The notes under the pieces: generated by a model
Databases searched by the model: none
Told to the model about the DNA's origin: nothing
What the model saw: only the letters and a program-made list of their open reading frames with translations
Shown here: in pieces, positions 7,286-14,705 of the stretch
How the letters are laid out: every line of letters begins with the position of its first letter
Numbering within the stretch: the stretch's first letter is position 1
Program-made: the position numbers and the translations under genes
Source of the DNA: JBHIDQ01 sp046760155
Lineage (GTDB): Bacteria > Chloroflexota > Dehalococcoidia > Dehalococcoidales > RBG-16-60-22
Assembly: GCA_046760155.1 (NCBI GenBank)
Contig: JBHIDQ010000015.1
Span: forward strand, 1-20,821
Direction of reading: 5' to 3'
Length of the DNA stretch: 20,821 nucleotides

Positions 7286-7313
7286 ATTATAATATAGTGA
7301 TTGAAGCTGTCTA
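7286..7313 (-). promoter_or_regulatory. Candidate promoter of the alcohol dehydrogenase
   Basis: On the minus strand TAGACA (7313-7308), a 16-bp spacer and a perfect TATAAT (7291-7286). The -10 region is nearly palindromic (ATTATAAT), so a plus-strand TATAAT overlaps at 7288-7293, but no good plus-strand -35 is seen for the divergent gene. Confidence 0.45.
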
Positions 7314-7347
7314 CTCTGATGAGGGAAAGACCAAAGGAGGAGAAGTG

Positions 7348-8112
7348 ATGAAAATTGCACGTTTCCAGTGGCAGGACAAGGTGAATTGGGGTATTCTCGA
7401 GGGTGATAGCATATTTGCTCTGGTTGGTGACCTTTATGGTGACTTTGCTAAAGGTAAAGAAATGTGTAAGCTACCAGAGGTTAGACTGTTGGCACCGGTG
7501 GTGCCTAGTATAACGGTCGCCTGTGGGATGAACTATATGGATCATATCAAGGAGTTGGGCTGGGCAGTACCCCAAGAGCCGACGCTGTTTTTCAAGCCAG
7601 CTAATACCGTGATTGGTCCTGAGGATGACATTATTCATCCAGCCATGTCCCAAGACCTTCGCGGCGAGGCAGAGTTGTGTTGTGTCATTAAGCGTCAAGC
7701 CAAAAATGTGGCCGAAGGAGAAGCCCTGGACTACGTCCTCGGTTACACCTGTGGGAATGACGTTACAGCTTTTGACCTGACCGAGAAAGATGGACGACTC
7801 ACCAGGTCCAAAGGTTTCGATACGTCTGGCCCTTTGGGTCCCTTTCTGGTCACCGGACTTGACCCTCATAACTTGGCCATCAAGGGAAGGTTCAACGGTG
7901 TAACGAAGCAGGATAGCAATACTAGACTCATGCTCTTCAGCATCGAGAAACTCATCAGCTACATCTCAGCTTTCATGACACTGCGTCCCGGAGATGTGGT
8001 CTGGACAGGGACACCCGGGGGAGGGTCCTGTCCGATTAAGGTGGGTGATGTTATCGAGGTTGAGATCGAGGGTATTGGGGTCCTCAGGAACAAAGTCGTC
8101 GTCCCCAAATAG
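7348..8112 (+). CDS. Fumarylacetoacetate hydrolase family protein
   Basis: FAH-superfamily enzyme, 254 aa, expected to be a metal-dependent hydrolase, isomerase or decarboxylase acting on a 2-oxo or 1,3-diketo acid, as in aromatic ring-fission or acylpyruvate pathways. The metal ligands are recognisable in GEAEL (Glu107, Glu109) and GNDVT (Asp138). Other landmarks are the KGFDTSGPLGPFLVT stretch and PGDVVWTGTPGG near residue 214. Domain order and length fit the HpcE/YcgM-like group, with a short N-terminal domain. ATG 7348 has AAAGGAGG just upstream; an in-frame GTG at 7297 lies in the divergent promoter region and was rejected. It converges on the AIRS gene with a 36-nt gap that shows no clear terminator. 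Confidence 0.87.
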   Translation: MKIARFQWQDKVNWGILEGDSIFALVGDLYGDFAKGKEMCKLPEVRLLAPVVPSITVACGMNYMDHIKELGWAVPQEPTLFFKPANTVIGPEDDIIHPAMSQDLRGEAELCCVIKRQAKNVAEGEALDYVLGYTCGNDVTAFDLTEKDGRLTRSKGFDTSGPLGPFLVTGLDPHNLAIKGRFNGVTKQDSNTRLMLFSIEKLISYISAFMTLRPGDVVWTGTPGGGSCPIKVGDVIEVEIEGIGVLRNKVVVPK

Positions 8113-8148
8113 ACAGGTGGGGAAAAAGATTTAATTTCAAAAGACTAA

Positions 8149-9162
8149 CTAAGTCTCTAAGAACCTCGCTAGCTCATCTCGTTCAAATTGGGGCAACTCC
8201 TGAGTGCCTCTTGCCGTGTGCATCTTCAGTCCTTCTTCTACCCTGACCACCCTGCCGATGATTTCGGCATCGATGCCGGCTTCAGTTAGTGCTGACAGGA
8301 GCGTGACCGTCTCCGCAGGAGCCAGCGTAATGATTAACGCTCCGGAGGCCAATAGCCCAAGAGGGTTGAGGGCAAACCGCTCACAAATAGCTTGGCATTC
8401 CGGGAGAATTGGAATCTTGTTTTCTTCCACTAAAATACCAACCTGAGCGGCATTAGCTATCTCCCAAAGTCCGGTGGCTAGTCCACCCTCAGTAGGGTCA
8501 TGCATCGAATGCACTTCTACCTTTGAGCAGGCAATCAGCGCTTCTTGAAGTACGCTGATGCCGGGAGTGAAAAGGTAGTCGGCGGCGCGTTGCACTAAAT
8601 CTTTGCTCAGCATCGAGGAGAGAAGGGTTTGCTTAGCTTCCCGAGCTAGCACCGCCGTTCCTTCGATGGCAATTCCCTTGCTAATGACAATGTCATCACC
8701 TGGTTTAGCTCCGGATGTGGTTATTATCGGTTGGTTTTCTGCCTCGGCCAGCATACAGCCAATAACGACCGGGCGCGTGAAGCCGTAGGTTATTTCGGTA
8801 TGTCCGCCGACAAGAGTAATCCCCAGGGAGTTGCACGCGGAGAGAATCTGGTCGAAGATATTCTCCGCTTCTTGTTCGGTACCTTGTTCCGACAAGAGGA
8901 TTGTGGCCAGAAACCAGCGTGGTCTCACTCCCAGGGTGGCGATGTCGTTAGCATTGACGTTGACGGCGTACCAGCCAATGAGGTCAGTGGCGAAAGTCAC
9001 CGGGTCTGTTTTGGCGACCAATAATTTGTTATTGAAATTGATTACGGCGACATCTTCACCAATCGCGGGACCGAGCACCACCCGCTCATCATTAATTCTA
9101 ATCTTCTCGATAAACTTTTTCAGCAGAGTATTCGGCAGCTTGCCAACCGGCAGGGTGTTCAC
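8149..9162 (-). CDS. AIR synthase-related (HypE/ThiL-like) protein
   Basis: ATP-grasping AIRS-superfamily protein, 337 aa. GPAIGEDVAVI (Gly35-Glu-Asp), KTDPVT and the NVNANDIATLGVRP run (residues 68-81) match the N-terminal AIRS domain of HypE and ThiL; GGHTEI and HDPTEGGL follow in the usual places. HypE ends in a cysteine that carries the carbamoyl/cyano group during [NiFe]-hydrogenase cofactor synthesis; here the end is DELARFLET with no cysteine, and no other hyp gene is nearby, so hydrogenase maturation is unlikely. The start is GTG 9162 with GAGG about 8 nt upstream. It is last in the amidase-OCD-AIRS operon. It probably phosphorylates or activates a small molecule; the true substrate is unknown. 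Confidence 0.78.
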   Translation of the reverse strand: MNTLPVGKLPNTLLKKFIEKIRINDERVVLGPAIGEDVAVINFNNKLLVAKTDPVTFATDLIGWYAVNVNANDIATLGVRPRWFLATILLSEQGTEQEAENIFDQILSACNSLGITLVGGHTEITYGFTRPVVIGCMLAEAENQPIITTSGAKPGDDIVISKGIAIEGTAVLAREAKQTLLSSMLSKDLVQRAADYLFTPGISVLQEALIACSKVEVHSMHDPTEGGLATGLWEIANAAQVGILVEENKIPILPECQAICERFALNPLGLLASGALIITLAPAETVTLLSALTEAGIDAEIIGRVVRVEEGLKMHTARGTQELPQFERDELARFLET

Positions 9163-9217
9163 TTTAGAGCCTCACTTAGTTAAATTCAGTGGGAAGTTTG
9201 TCCATTTGGTATTTTAA

Positions 9218-10195
9218 TCAGAGCTCTATTTCGGCACCTATTTTTGCCTGAACTGCTTTATCGTAAACCAGTTTAGCCGTGGCAACATCCTGAATGGCTA
9301 GGCCGTTGGATTTGAATAGCGTGATTTCTTTGTCATCGGTTCTGGGCGGTTTCTTACCGATGATAATTTCACCCAGCTCAGCATACATATGTGATTTATC
9401 GATGGCTCCTTCGCGGATGGGGATCATGATGTCGCCAGCCTCGTTCAGACAGGCTTCATAAGAGTCAGCGATAACTTTCGACCTCTTGATAATAGCGGTA
9501 TCCAGCTCACGGTCATTGGGTGTATGACTTCCGACACTATTTAGGTGGGTTCCTTCCCTGACCTTTTCCCCATTAAATATTGGTGTTGGGGATGATGTTG
9601 CTGTACAAATGATGTCGGCTTCCTCCAGAATCTGGTCTGGTGAATTGGCTTTGACCACTTCTAAATTAAGCCTGCTACTCGTCTCTTTGATGAACCTGGA
9701 AACTGCCTCAGCAGAAATGTCATAGACATAAGCTTTGCTGATGTCTCGAGCAACCGCCATCGCCCATAATTGGGCCTTGCCCTGCACCCCGGCACCAAAT
9801 ATGCCGACTTTCTGTCCTTTATCCTTGCGGGCAAGATACTTGGTAGCGACACCGCTGGCAGCACCGGTTCGGACGGCAGTAAGATAGGCGGCGTCCATAA
9901 TGCAGATGACATCACCGGTTTCGGGGTCCTGAAGAAGCATTTTGCCCATGATGGTCGGCAGGTTATGTTTTACCGGGTTGTTTTTATAACTAATGACCAC
10001 TTTGCAGGCCAGGGCGCCCGTCTCTTTAAGATATGCCGGCATATACAGTGCTAGACCGTCCAGTGGATAGATGCTTATTCGAAGTGGCATGACGGCTGTA
10101 CCAGAGGCTAGCTCGGCAAATGCTTTTTCGACCACCTCTATGCAGTCAACCATATCAAGCACTTTCATTACATCGTTTCCAGTTAATAAAAGCAT
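9218..10195 (-). CDS. Ornithine cyclodeaminase/mu-crystallin family protein
   Basis: NAD(P)-binding enzyme of the OCD/mu-crystallin family, 325 aa. Lys65 (ACKVV) and Arg109 (LTAVRTGAASG) are the substrate-side residues typical of the family, and VGIFGAGVQGKAQL (GAGVQG, 134-139) is the dinucleotide loop. In true ornithine cyclodeaminases a catalytic Asp sits in a GGDxPGKTE motif. Here the segment reads VGSHTPNDREL (from residue 221), so Asp is absent. A ketimine/imine reductase or amino-acid dehydrogenase is therefore likelier than ornithine deamination. ATG 10195 has GGAG upstream. It is 28 nt after the amidase, so the pair may act in series on an amide or amino acid. Confidence 0.83.
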   Translation of the reverse strand: MLLLTGNDVMKVLDMVDCIEVVEKAFAELASGTAVMPLRISIYPLDGLALYMPAYLKETGALACKVVISYKNNPVKHNLPTIMGKMLLQDPETGDVICIMDAAYLTAVRTGAASGVATKYLARKDKGQKVGIFGAGVQGKAQLWAMAVARDISKAYVYDISAEAVSRFIKETSSRLNLEVVKANSPDQILEEADIICTATSSPTPIFNGEKVREGTHLNSVGSHTPNDRELDTAIIKRSKVIADSYEACLNEAGDIMIPIREGAIDKSHMYAELGEIIIGKKPPRTDDKEITLFKSNGLAIQDVATAKLVYDKAVQAKIGAEIEL

Positions 10196-10223
10196 AAGTT
10201 ACTCCTTTATTTGGCATATTTAT

Positions 10224-11675
10224 TTACCCTAGGGGTGGTCTTTTGTCCCTCCAGGGTGCCGCCAACTCGTAGGCAGCGGCCGCTTGTAGTAAAGCTGCTT
10301 CACCATGAGGACGCCCAACTATTTGCAGCCCCACCGGCAACCCTTTCTCCGTCCAGCCGCAGGGAACGGAGATTGCTGGTAAGCTGGTCATGGTAATGGC
10401 GTAGGTCAGCATTACCCATTCGGAGGGATATTCCATTGGCTTGCCACCTATTTCAGTTGGATACTTCGTTTCCGCCGGGAAGGGTGGTATTGGCAGCGTC
10501 GGTGTTAGCAGTAAATCGTAATCATCAAAGAAACACCTGACCCTATTCCATATCTCTGACCTTTGCCGCTGGGCTTTAGCGATGTCCTGAACGGTGAGTT
10601 TCAACCCCCGCTCAATATTGCCCTTGACAATCGGACCAACCCACCGTTTAAATTCAGGATTATTCAGCTGGTCTTGATATACGGCAACATAGCGTAGTCC
10701 ACGAAAGGTAAAGGCGACTTCTCTGACGCCGTCGAAATCAGGGGAGTCTTCAACAACCTCGCCGCCTAACTTGCGAAATACCTCTATTGCCGACCTGGCT
10801 ATTTTAAGTACTTCCCCGTCAACCGGTATTAAGTTCAAGTTATCGCTCCAGCCTATTTTGAGGTTCTTTGCCTCAGGTTTTTGCGCCGCCGACAAGAATC
10901 CGGTTTTCTCAATTTCTAGTGATGTTGGACTTCTTTTATCGGGGCCGGAGATTGCGTCCAGCATTAAGGCGATGTCACCAACCGTACGGGCAATCGGCCC
11001 CTGTACGAAAAGGTCATCCCAGTGAAGTTTATTTGGATACCAGGGCACTCTGCCCGGCGAAGGTCTTAGTCCAACGACCCCGCAGAAACTGGCCGGACCT
11101 CGAAGTGAGCCTCCCAAATCATTTCCCTGAGCCAGCGGTCCAATCCCAGCAGCCACGGCGGCGGCAGCTCCACCGCTGGACCCACCAACACTGAAATCGG
11201 TATTCCAGGGATTACGGGTTACGCCAAATATTTCATTGAACGTCGAACCTACGGAGGCGAACTCCGGGGTATTGGTCTTACCGAGAATAATTCCACCCGC
11301 TTTCTTTATCCGTTCGACGACAAGTTCGTCTTCGCTGGGAACAAAATTTTCGTATAACTTCGAACCGAAAGTGGTCCGGATGCCGGCGGTCAGCGTCACA
11401 TCCTTGATAGACACTGGTATACCCGTTAATAGCCCCACTTCACCACCATGCATTATTGCTGACTCAGCTTCCCTCGCCGTTTGCAGAGCCATCTCAGGCA
11501 CTACGGTACAGTAGGCGTTAATCCTTGGATTTACTTTCTCAATACGATTCAGAAATGTCTTCACTACTTCAACCGGAGAGATGAGCTTATTCCGAATCAT
11601 ATCTCTTAAGTCTACGGTAGGAGTAAAACAGAGGTCTTCCGAACTTAAGTTTCTTCTTTCCTCTTTATTTTTCAT
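10224..11675 (-). CDS. Amidase signature family hydrolase
   Basis: Amidase-signature enzyme, 483 aa, hydrolysing a carboxamide to acid and ammonia. The Ser-cisSer-Lys triad is complete: Lys91 in GIPVSIKDV, cis-Ser166 in GGSSGG and nucleophile Ser190 in GNDLGGSLRGPAS, with the same spacing as in FAAH (99 and 24 residues). There is no GatC or GatB nearby, so it is probably a catabolic amidase rather than GatA. ATG 11675 is preferred (AGG/GAGAAG just upstream) over a TTG at 11711 that adds 12 residues. It is the first gene of the minus-strand operon, about 85 nt below a consensus promoter. Substrate unknown. Confidence 0.88.
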   Translation of the reverse strand: MKNKEERRNLSSEDLCFTPTVDLRDMIRNKLISPVEVVKTFLNRIEKVNPRINAYCTVVPEMALQTAREAESAIMHGGEVGLLTGIPVSIKDVTLTAGIRTTFGSKLYENFVPSEDELVVERIKKAGGIILGKTNTPEFASVGSTFNEIFGVTRNPWNTDFSVGGSSGGAAAAVAAGIGPLAQGNDLGGSLRGPASFCGVVGLRPSPGRVPWYPNKLHWDDLFVQGPIARTVGDIALMLDAISGPDKRSPTSLEIEKTGFLSAAQKPEAKNLKIGWSDNLNLIPVDGEVLKIARSAIEVFRKLGGEVVEDSPDFDGVREVAFTFRGLRYVAVYQDQLNNPEFKRWVGPIVKGNIERGLKLTVQDIAKAQRQRSEIWNRVRCFFDDYDLLLTPTLPIPPFPAETKYPTEIGGKPMEYPSEWVMLTYAITMTSLPAISVPCGWTEKGLPVGLQIVGRPHGEAALLQAAAAYELAAPWRDKRPPLG

Positions 11676-11766
11676 GCCTAACTTCTCACTACGACTAAAT
11701 CTAGTTGACAAAGCGCAGGTCCTGGCGACCGATATATTATTTAACTATTTCACATCATTTGGCTCT

Positions 11767-11794
11767 ATTATAGTTCTATTTAGGTGATTGTCAA
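11767..11794 (-). promoter_or_regulatory. Consensus sigma-70 promoter of the amidase operon
   Basis: On the minus strand both boxes are perfect: TTGACA (11794-11789) and TATAAT (11772-11767), separated by 16 bp. Transcription should start near 11760. The spacer matches 13 of 16 bases with that of the promoter at 27-54. Confidence 0.75.
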
Positions 11795-11804
11795 AGCCTT
11801 AATT

Positions 11805-11824
11805 GGTAAGCCTTGTTGCTTACC
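11805..11824. promoter_or_regulatory. Inverted repeat, possible operator
   Basis: GGTAAGC (11805-11811) and GCTTACC (11818-11824) are perfect 7-bp arms around a 6-bp spacer. The dyad lies just upstream of the amidase promoter and overlaps the -35 of the candidate plus-strand promoter. It has the size and place of a dimeric repressor site between divergent units. No regulator gene is in the window, and it could instead act as an RNA hairpin. Confidence 0.45.
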
Positions 11825-11841
11825 GCACTTTGGGTTAGAAT
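11813..11841 (+). promoter_or_regulatory. Candidate promoter of the MBL-fold gene
   Basis: TTGTTG (11813-11818), a 17-bp spacer and TAGAAT (11836-11841). The -10 matches five of six positions and the -35 only three. It would give a leader of about 100 nt. Confidence 0.35.
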
Positions 11842-11948
11842 TCTGATGAAGGCATAAGGTATGTCGGAACGTGTCATCCGGCGGCAGCAATGATATTCCC
11901 CAAGCTGAGGGAAAACTCAAGAAGATTTTCGGAAATTGAATTGGCAAA

Positions 11949-12647
11949 ATGACGAAGTTAGTCTTCCTCGGTACCAAAGGAGAAATCGAAGAATCCGCCC
12001 CAAAACATAAATATCATTCCTCACTGCTCATAATATCAAATGAAGTTAAGCTATTAATTGATTATGGAATGCTTCGTAAATATAGCCTAGAGGAAATACA
12101 GCCTGACGCTATCCTCATTACGCATGCCCACCCCGACCATTATGCCTGGTTGAACGAAGATGTAAAAACAGAAACTCCTGCTTATCTTACTAAACAAACA
12201 GCCGACTATGGCAAGTTTCTGCCCGCAAACACTAAAATATTTAAGCCAGACGAAGAATTCGAAATAGAGCCTTTCCGGTGCCTTCCGTACCGGGTTATCC
12301 ATTCCATCAGATGTCCCGCGGTTGGCTACAAAATTGAAACACCCGACCGAACTCTTGTCTACAATTCTGATTTAGTCGCTATTGTGGATAAAGAAAAAAT
12401 ACTGGAAGGGGTTGATTATTACATCGGAGATGGCTCATCAATCAAAGCCAATCTGGTTAGACGAAAAGGTGACCAAATCTTCGGTCATACCAGAATCTCA
12501 ACGCAAGTGAATTGGTGCCAAAAGTACCGCATAAGTAATATTATCTTTACTCATCTTGGCAAAGAAACAATGGAAAAGGAAAAAGAATTCGGGGAGGAAA
12601 ATGCCGAGGTTATCCTGGCATATGATGGCCTGGAACTGATGATTTAA
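11949..12647 (+). CDS. Metallo-beta-lactamase-fold hydrolase
   Basis: Single-domain MBL-fold protein, 232 aa, expected to bind one or two zinc or iron ions. THAHPDH supplies His59, His61, Asp63 and His64; His118 (VIHSIRC), Asp141 (YNSD) and a late His202 (FTHLG) complete the usual ligand positions. The layout resembles the UlaG/RNase Z-like small MBL proteins rather than true lactamases; there is no signal peptide. No good ribosome-binding site precedes ATG 11949, so initiation may be weak. It lies 158 nt before the methyltransferase and HgcAB-like genes on the same strand, but a second promoter in that gap means it need not be in their operon. Substrate unknown. Confidence 0.8.
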   Translation: MTKLVFLGTKGEIEESAPKHKYHSSLLIISNEVKLLIDYGMLRKYSLEEIQPDAILITHAHPDHYAWLNEDVKTETPAYLTKQTADYGKFLPANTKIFKPDEEFEIEPFRCLPYRVIHSIRCPAVGYKIETPDRTLVYNSDLVAIVDKEKILEGVDYYIGDGSSIKANLVRRKGDQIFGHTRISTQVNWCQKYRISNIIFTHLGKETMEKEKEFGEENAEVILAYDGLELMI

Positions 12648-12761
12648 CAAGCCGTTTCTCTCAAACGACAATCTCTTGCCCAGCAAGATATTAAACCTTC
12701 CATAATACATCAGGCTAGAAGGGTACAAACTATCTGTTCCTCGGCAGCCTCGTTCTACCGC

Positions 12762-12790
12762 TTGCTTCGTCAGAGTCCAGTCACTATAAT
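12762..12790 (+). promoter_or_regulatory. Candidate promoter of methyltransferase-HgcAB-like unit
   Basis: TTGCTT (12762-12767), a 17-bp spacer and a perfect TATAAT (12785-12790). The start site would fall near 12797, only about 9 nt before the ATG and right at the GAAGG ribosome site, giving a very short leader. Confidence 0.45.
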
Positions 12791-12805
12791 CTACTTGAAG
12801 GCAAA

Positions 12806-13465
12806 ATGGCAAGCTATGTTTTCATGAAAATCCTTGAATCGGCACCTCAGCGCTACGACACTGGTATCAACATACTCTCCCTGGGACAGAGCCGGAAAAT
12901 TCAGCAGCAGATTGTGGGAAATTACATCAATGCTGGTGATAAAGTTCTTGAGATTGGTTGTGGTACTGGCACCTTAGCAGTATCCTGTGCCGAGAAGGGT
13001 GCCTCAGTAGTTGCTTTCGATGTCTCCCCCCAAATGCTGACTATTGCCAAGCAAAAGGTAAGAGAACGGAATTTGACTGATAAAGTTCAACTTCTAGAGA
13101 TGAGCGCCGTTGAGATGGACAGCGCCTTCGCTGATGAGACATTCGATAAGATTGTGAGCACCCTGGTATTTAGTGAGTTTTATCCTGATGAACAGAAGTT
13201 TGTATTACGGCAAGCCTACCGAATTCTGAGACCTGGTGGGCTTATTATCATCGCCGACGAGGTGAAGCCAGATTCGTTCTGGAAGCGTATCCTGCAATTA
13301 TCTATCCGTATCCCCCTAGCCGTAATAACCTATATTCTCACGCAAACTTCAACCAAGGCACTCAAAGATATCAAAAGCCACCTGATAGACGTCGGGTTCA
13401 AAATCGTTCACGAAAAGAGAAGTCTCCTGGATTCATTCGGAATATATATTGCCCAGAAGGATTAA
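12806..13465 (+). CDS. Class I SAM-dependent methyltransferase
   Basis: Rossmann-fold methyltransferase of the UbiE/Methyltransf_11 type, 219 aa. Motif I is LEIGCGTG (residues 48-55), Asp72 in VAFDVSP would hold the SAM ribose, and the LRPGGLIIIADE stretch (141-152) is the late core strand. Residues about 162-180 form an unusually hydrophobic run, so the protein may touch the membrane or a hydrophobic acceptor. GAAGG precedes ATG 12806. Its stop lies 5 nt before the HgcAB-like gene, so the two are almost surely co-translated; this suggests, but does not prove, that it serves the corrinoid protein, either as a methyl source or on the same substrate. An ordinary quinone or small-molecule methylase is the alternative. 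Confidence 0.85.
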   Translation: MASYVFMKILESAPQRYDTGINILSLGQSRKIQQQIVGNYINAGDKVLEIGCGTGTLAVSCAEKGASVVAFDVSPQMLTIAKQKVRERNLTDKVQLLEMSAVEMDSAFADETFDKIVSTLVFSEFYPDEQKFVLRQAYRILRPGGLIIIADEVKPDSFWKRILQLSIRIPLAVITYILTQTSTKALKDIKSHLIDVGFKIVHEKRSLLDSFGIYIAQKD

Positions 13466-13470
13466 CCAGA

Positions 13471-14556
13471 ATGCGAATTAAGGGAGCTTTTAGAACAGTT
13501 ATCGGCACCCTGTTTCGGTGGCTGCCACTATCGGTGGAGCCCGGACTCAGGATATTTGGCCACCCCACCGAAGAGAGCCCGGTCTTCGTCACGGCTAACT
13601 TTGACCTTACCGTAAAGAGAGTGACGAGACATTTAAGGAATTTGGACTGCTATTTATTGGTGGCTCCTACCGGCGGCATAAATGTTTGGTGTGCCGCCGC
13701 TGGTGACAACTTTACCGCTCATTCCGTAATCTCGGCAATCAAAACCTCGGGTATCAGTGACAAGGTTGCTACTCGGACGCTCATTTTACCCCAGCTTGCT
13801 GCTCCGGGTGTTGACGTTGAACTGGTTAAGAAGGAGACAGGCTGGAACTGCAAGTTTGGCCCGGTATATGCTGTGGATATACCCGAATACGTGGCTAACG
13901 GGTTCAAGAAGACCGACAATATGCGCCGCGTAAGATGGCCTCTCGGTGAACGCTTGGACATAGGTTTTGGCGTTTCTACACCTATGCTTCTCGCCGTCTT
14001 GATAATCCTAGCTATCTTCATGAGGTCATGGCTCGAAGAGTTTACCGCTTTGGGTTTTGGGCTTGTGATTTTAATGTTTGGCTTTTATCCCTTGATTCCT
14101 GGCAAAGCGGCCTGGCATAAATTACTTTTTGTGGAAGGATTAATCGGTATCGGACTTCTGGTTTATATTCTTACCGCAGTTGACCGCACCGGTTATATCC
14201 TCAACCTATTTTTCTGGAGTATGGGGCTAGTCCTTTTTATAGGGATTGACTTTGCCGGAACAACTCCGTTTCAGAAGAGCCAACTTGATCCGTGGCTGGA
14301 CAGGCTTGGCATTCGGCGTATCGGTCCAGTAAACTTCACCAGTCGAGCCAAGATCATAACAAGCAAAATAATTCTCAATCAAGCCAAATGTACCGCTTGC
14401 GGAATATGCTATGATGTTTGCCCCATGGGGGTATATGACGTAGAGAAGGACCAGCACCAGAAAGTAGTGGTCAAATATCCAGAGCGGTGTGAAGCCTGCG
14501 AAGCCTGCGTTCTTCAATGCCCCGAGGGAGCGCTCTCTTTCGGAGCCCAATTCTAG
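13471..14556 (+). CDS. HgcAB-like fusion protein (corrinoid membrane protein + ferredoxin)
   Basis: Predicted membrane corrinoid methyl carrier fused to its own ferredoxin, 361 aa. Residues 1-165 match the CdhD-like domain of HgcA: the cap-helix NVWCA with candidate cobalt-ligand Cys74, then TLILPQLAAPGV (103-114), GPVYAVDIPEY and MRRVRWPLGERL. Four hydrophobic helices follow (about 168-184, 190-206, 216-236, 240-260), ending in the IDFAGTTPF phrase. The C-terminus has two CX2CX2CX3CP motifs (Cys307/310/313/317 and 340/343/346/350), as in HgcB, where low-potential electrons would reduce the corrinoid. Differences from canonical HgcA/HgcB, as I recall them: CAAAGD replaces CA(A/G)GK, the ferredoxin is fused rather than separate, and the terminal cysteine pair is missing. 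AGAAGG lies 10 nt before the ATG. Mercury methylation is not established; another methyl acceptor is equally possible. Confidence 0.85.
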   Translation: MRIKGAFRTVIGTLFRWLPLSVEPGLRIFGHPTEESPVFVTANFDLTVKRVTRHLRNLDCYLLVAPTGGINVWCAAAGDNFTAHSVISAIKTSGISDKVATRTLILPQLAAPGVDVELVKKETGWNCKFGPVYAVDIPEYVANGFKKTDNMRRVRWPLGERLDIGFGVSTPMLLAVLIILAIFMRSWLEEFTALGFGLVILMFGFYPLIPGKAAWHKLLFVEGLIGIGLLVYILTAVDRTGYILNLFFWSMGLVLFIGIDFAGTTPFQKSQLDPWLDRLGIRRIGPVNFTSRAKIITSKIILNQAKCTACGICYDVCPMGVYDVEKDQHQKVVVKYPERCEACEACVLQCPEGALSFGAQF

Positions 14557-14597
14557 ATTTAACAATGTGACGAAATGTACTATTTTAGAGAACACAA

Positions 14598-14691
14598 CAC
14601 TTCTACCAGGTAGGCTAATTGCACTTCGGAACCCTGTGCCCCTCGGGGCCGTTCCATTTTCTCCTTTAGAAGTGCCGTCACGGAGTCGTGA
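14598..14691. terminator. Structured convergent intergenic region, possible terminators
   Basis: Between the converging HgcAB-like and DUF362 genes lie nested inverted repeats: CACTTCTA (14598-14605) with TAGAAGTG (14667-14674), GGAAC (14628-14632) with GTTCC (14651-14655) around a GCCC/GGGC core followed by ATTTT, and a TCACG-GAGT-CGTGA hairpin (14678-14691). There is no long U-run, so termination is plausible but not certain. Confidence 0.4.
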
Positions 14692-14705
14692 TAACAAACC
14701 GCCTC

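Noticed and set aside
8149..9162. HypE hydrogenase maturation factor
   Set aside because: No C-terminal cysteine and no hyp or hydrogenase genes nearby.
11705..11738. Plus-strand promoter TTGACA ... TATATT
   Set aside because: The spacer is 22 bp, too long for sigma-70.
11842..11948. Cobalamin riboswitch upstream of the HgcAB-like locus
   Set aside because: I looked for a B12-box-like GCCACTG and supporting helices and found none.
12498..12812. 104-codon minus-strand frame in the gap before the methyltransferase
   Set aside because: Mostly overlaps the MBL gene, lacks a ribosome site and recognisable motifs.
13471..14556. Calling the fusion a proven mercury methylase
   Set aside because: The cap helix lacks GK, the HgcB terminal cysteines are missing and the proteins are fused; function cannot be read from likeness alone.
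14227..14697. 156-codon minus-strand frame
   Set aside because: Lies opposite the membrane and ferredoxin part of the fusion; the sense frame carries eight correctly spaced cysteines.
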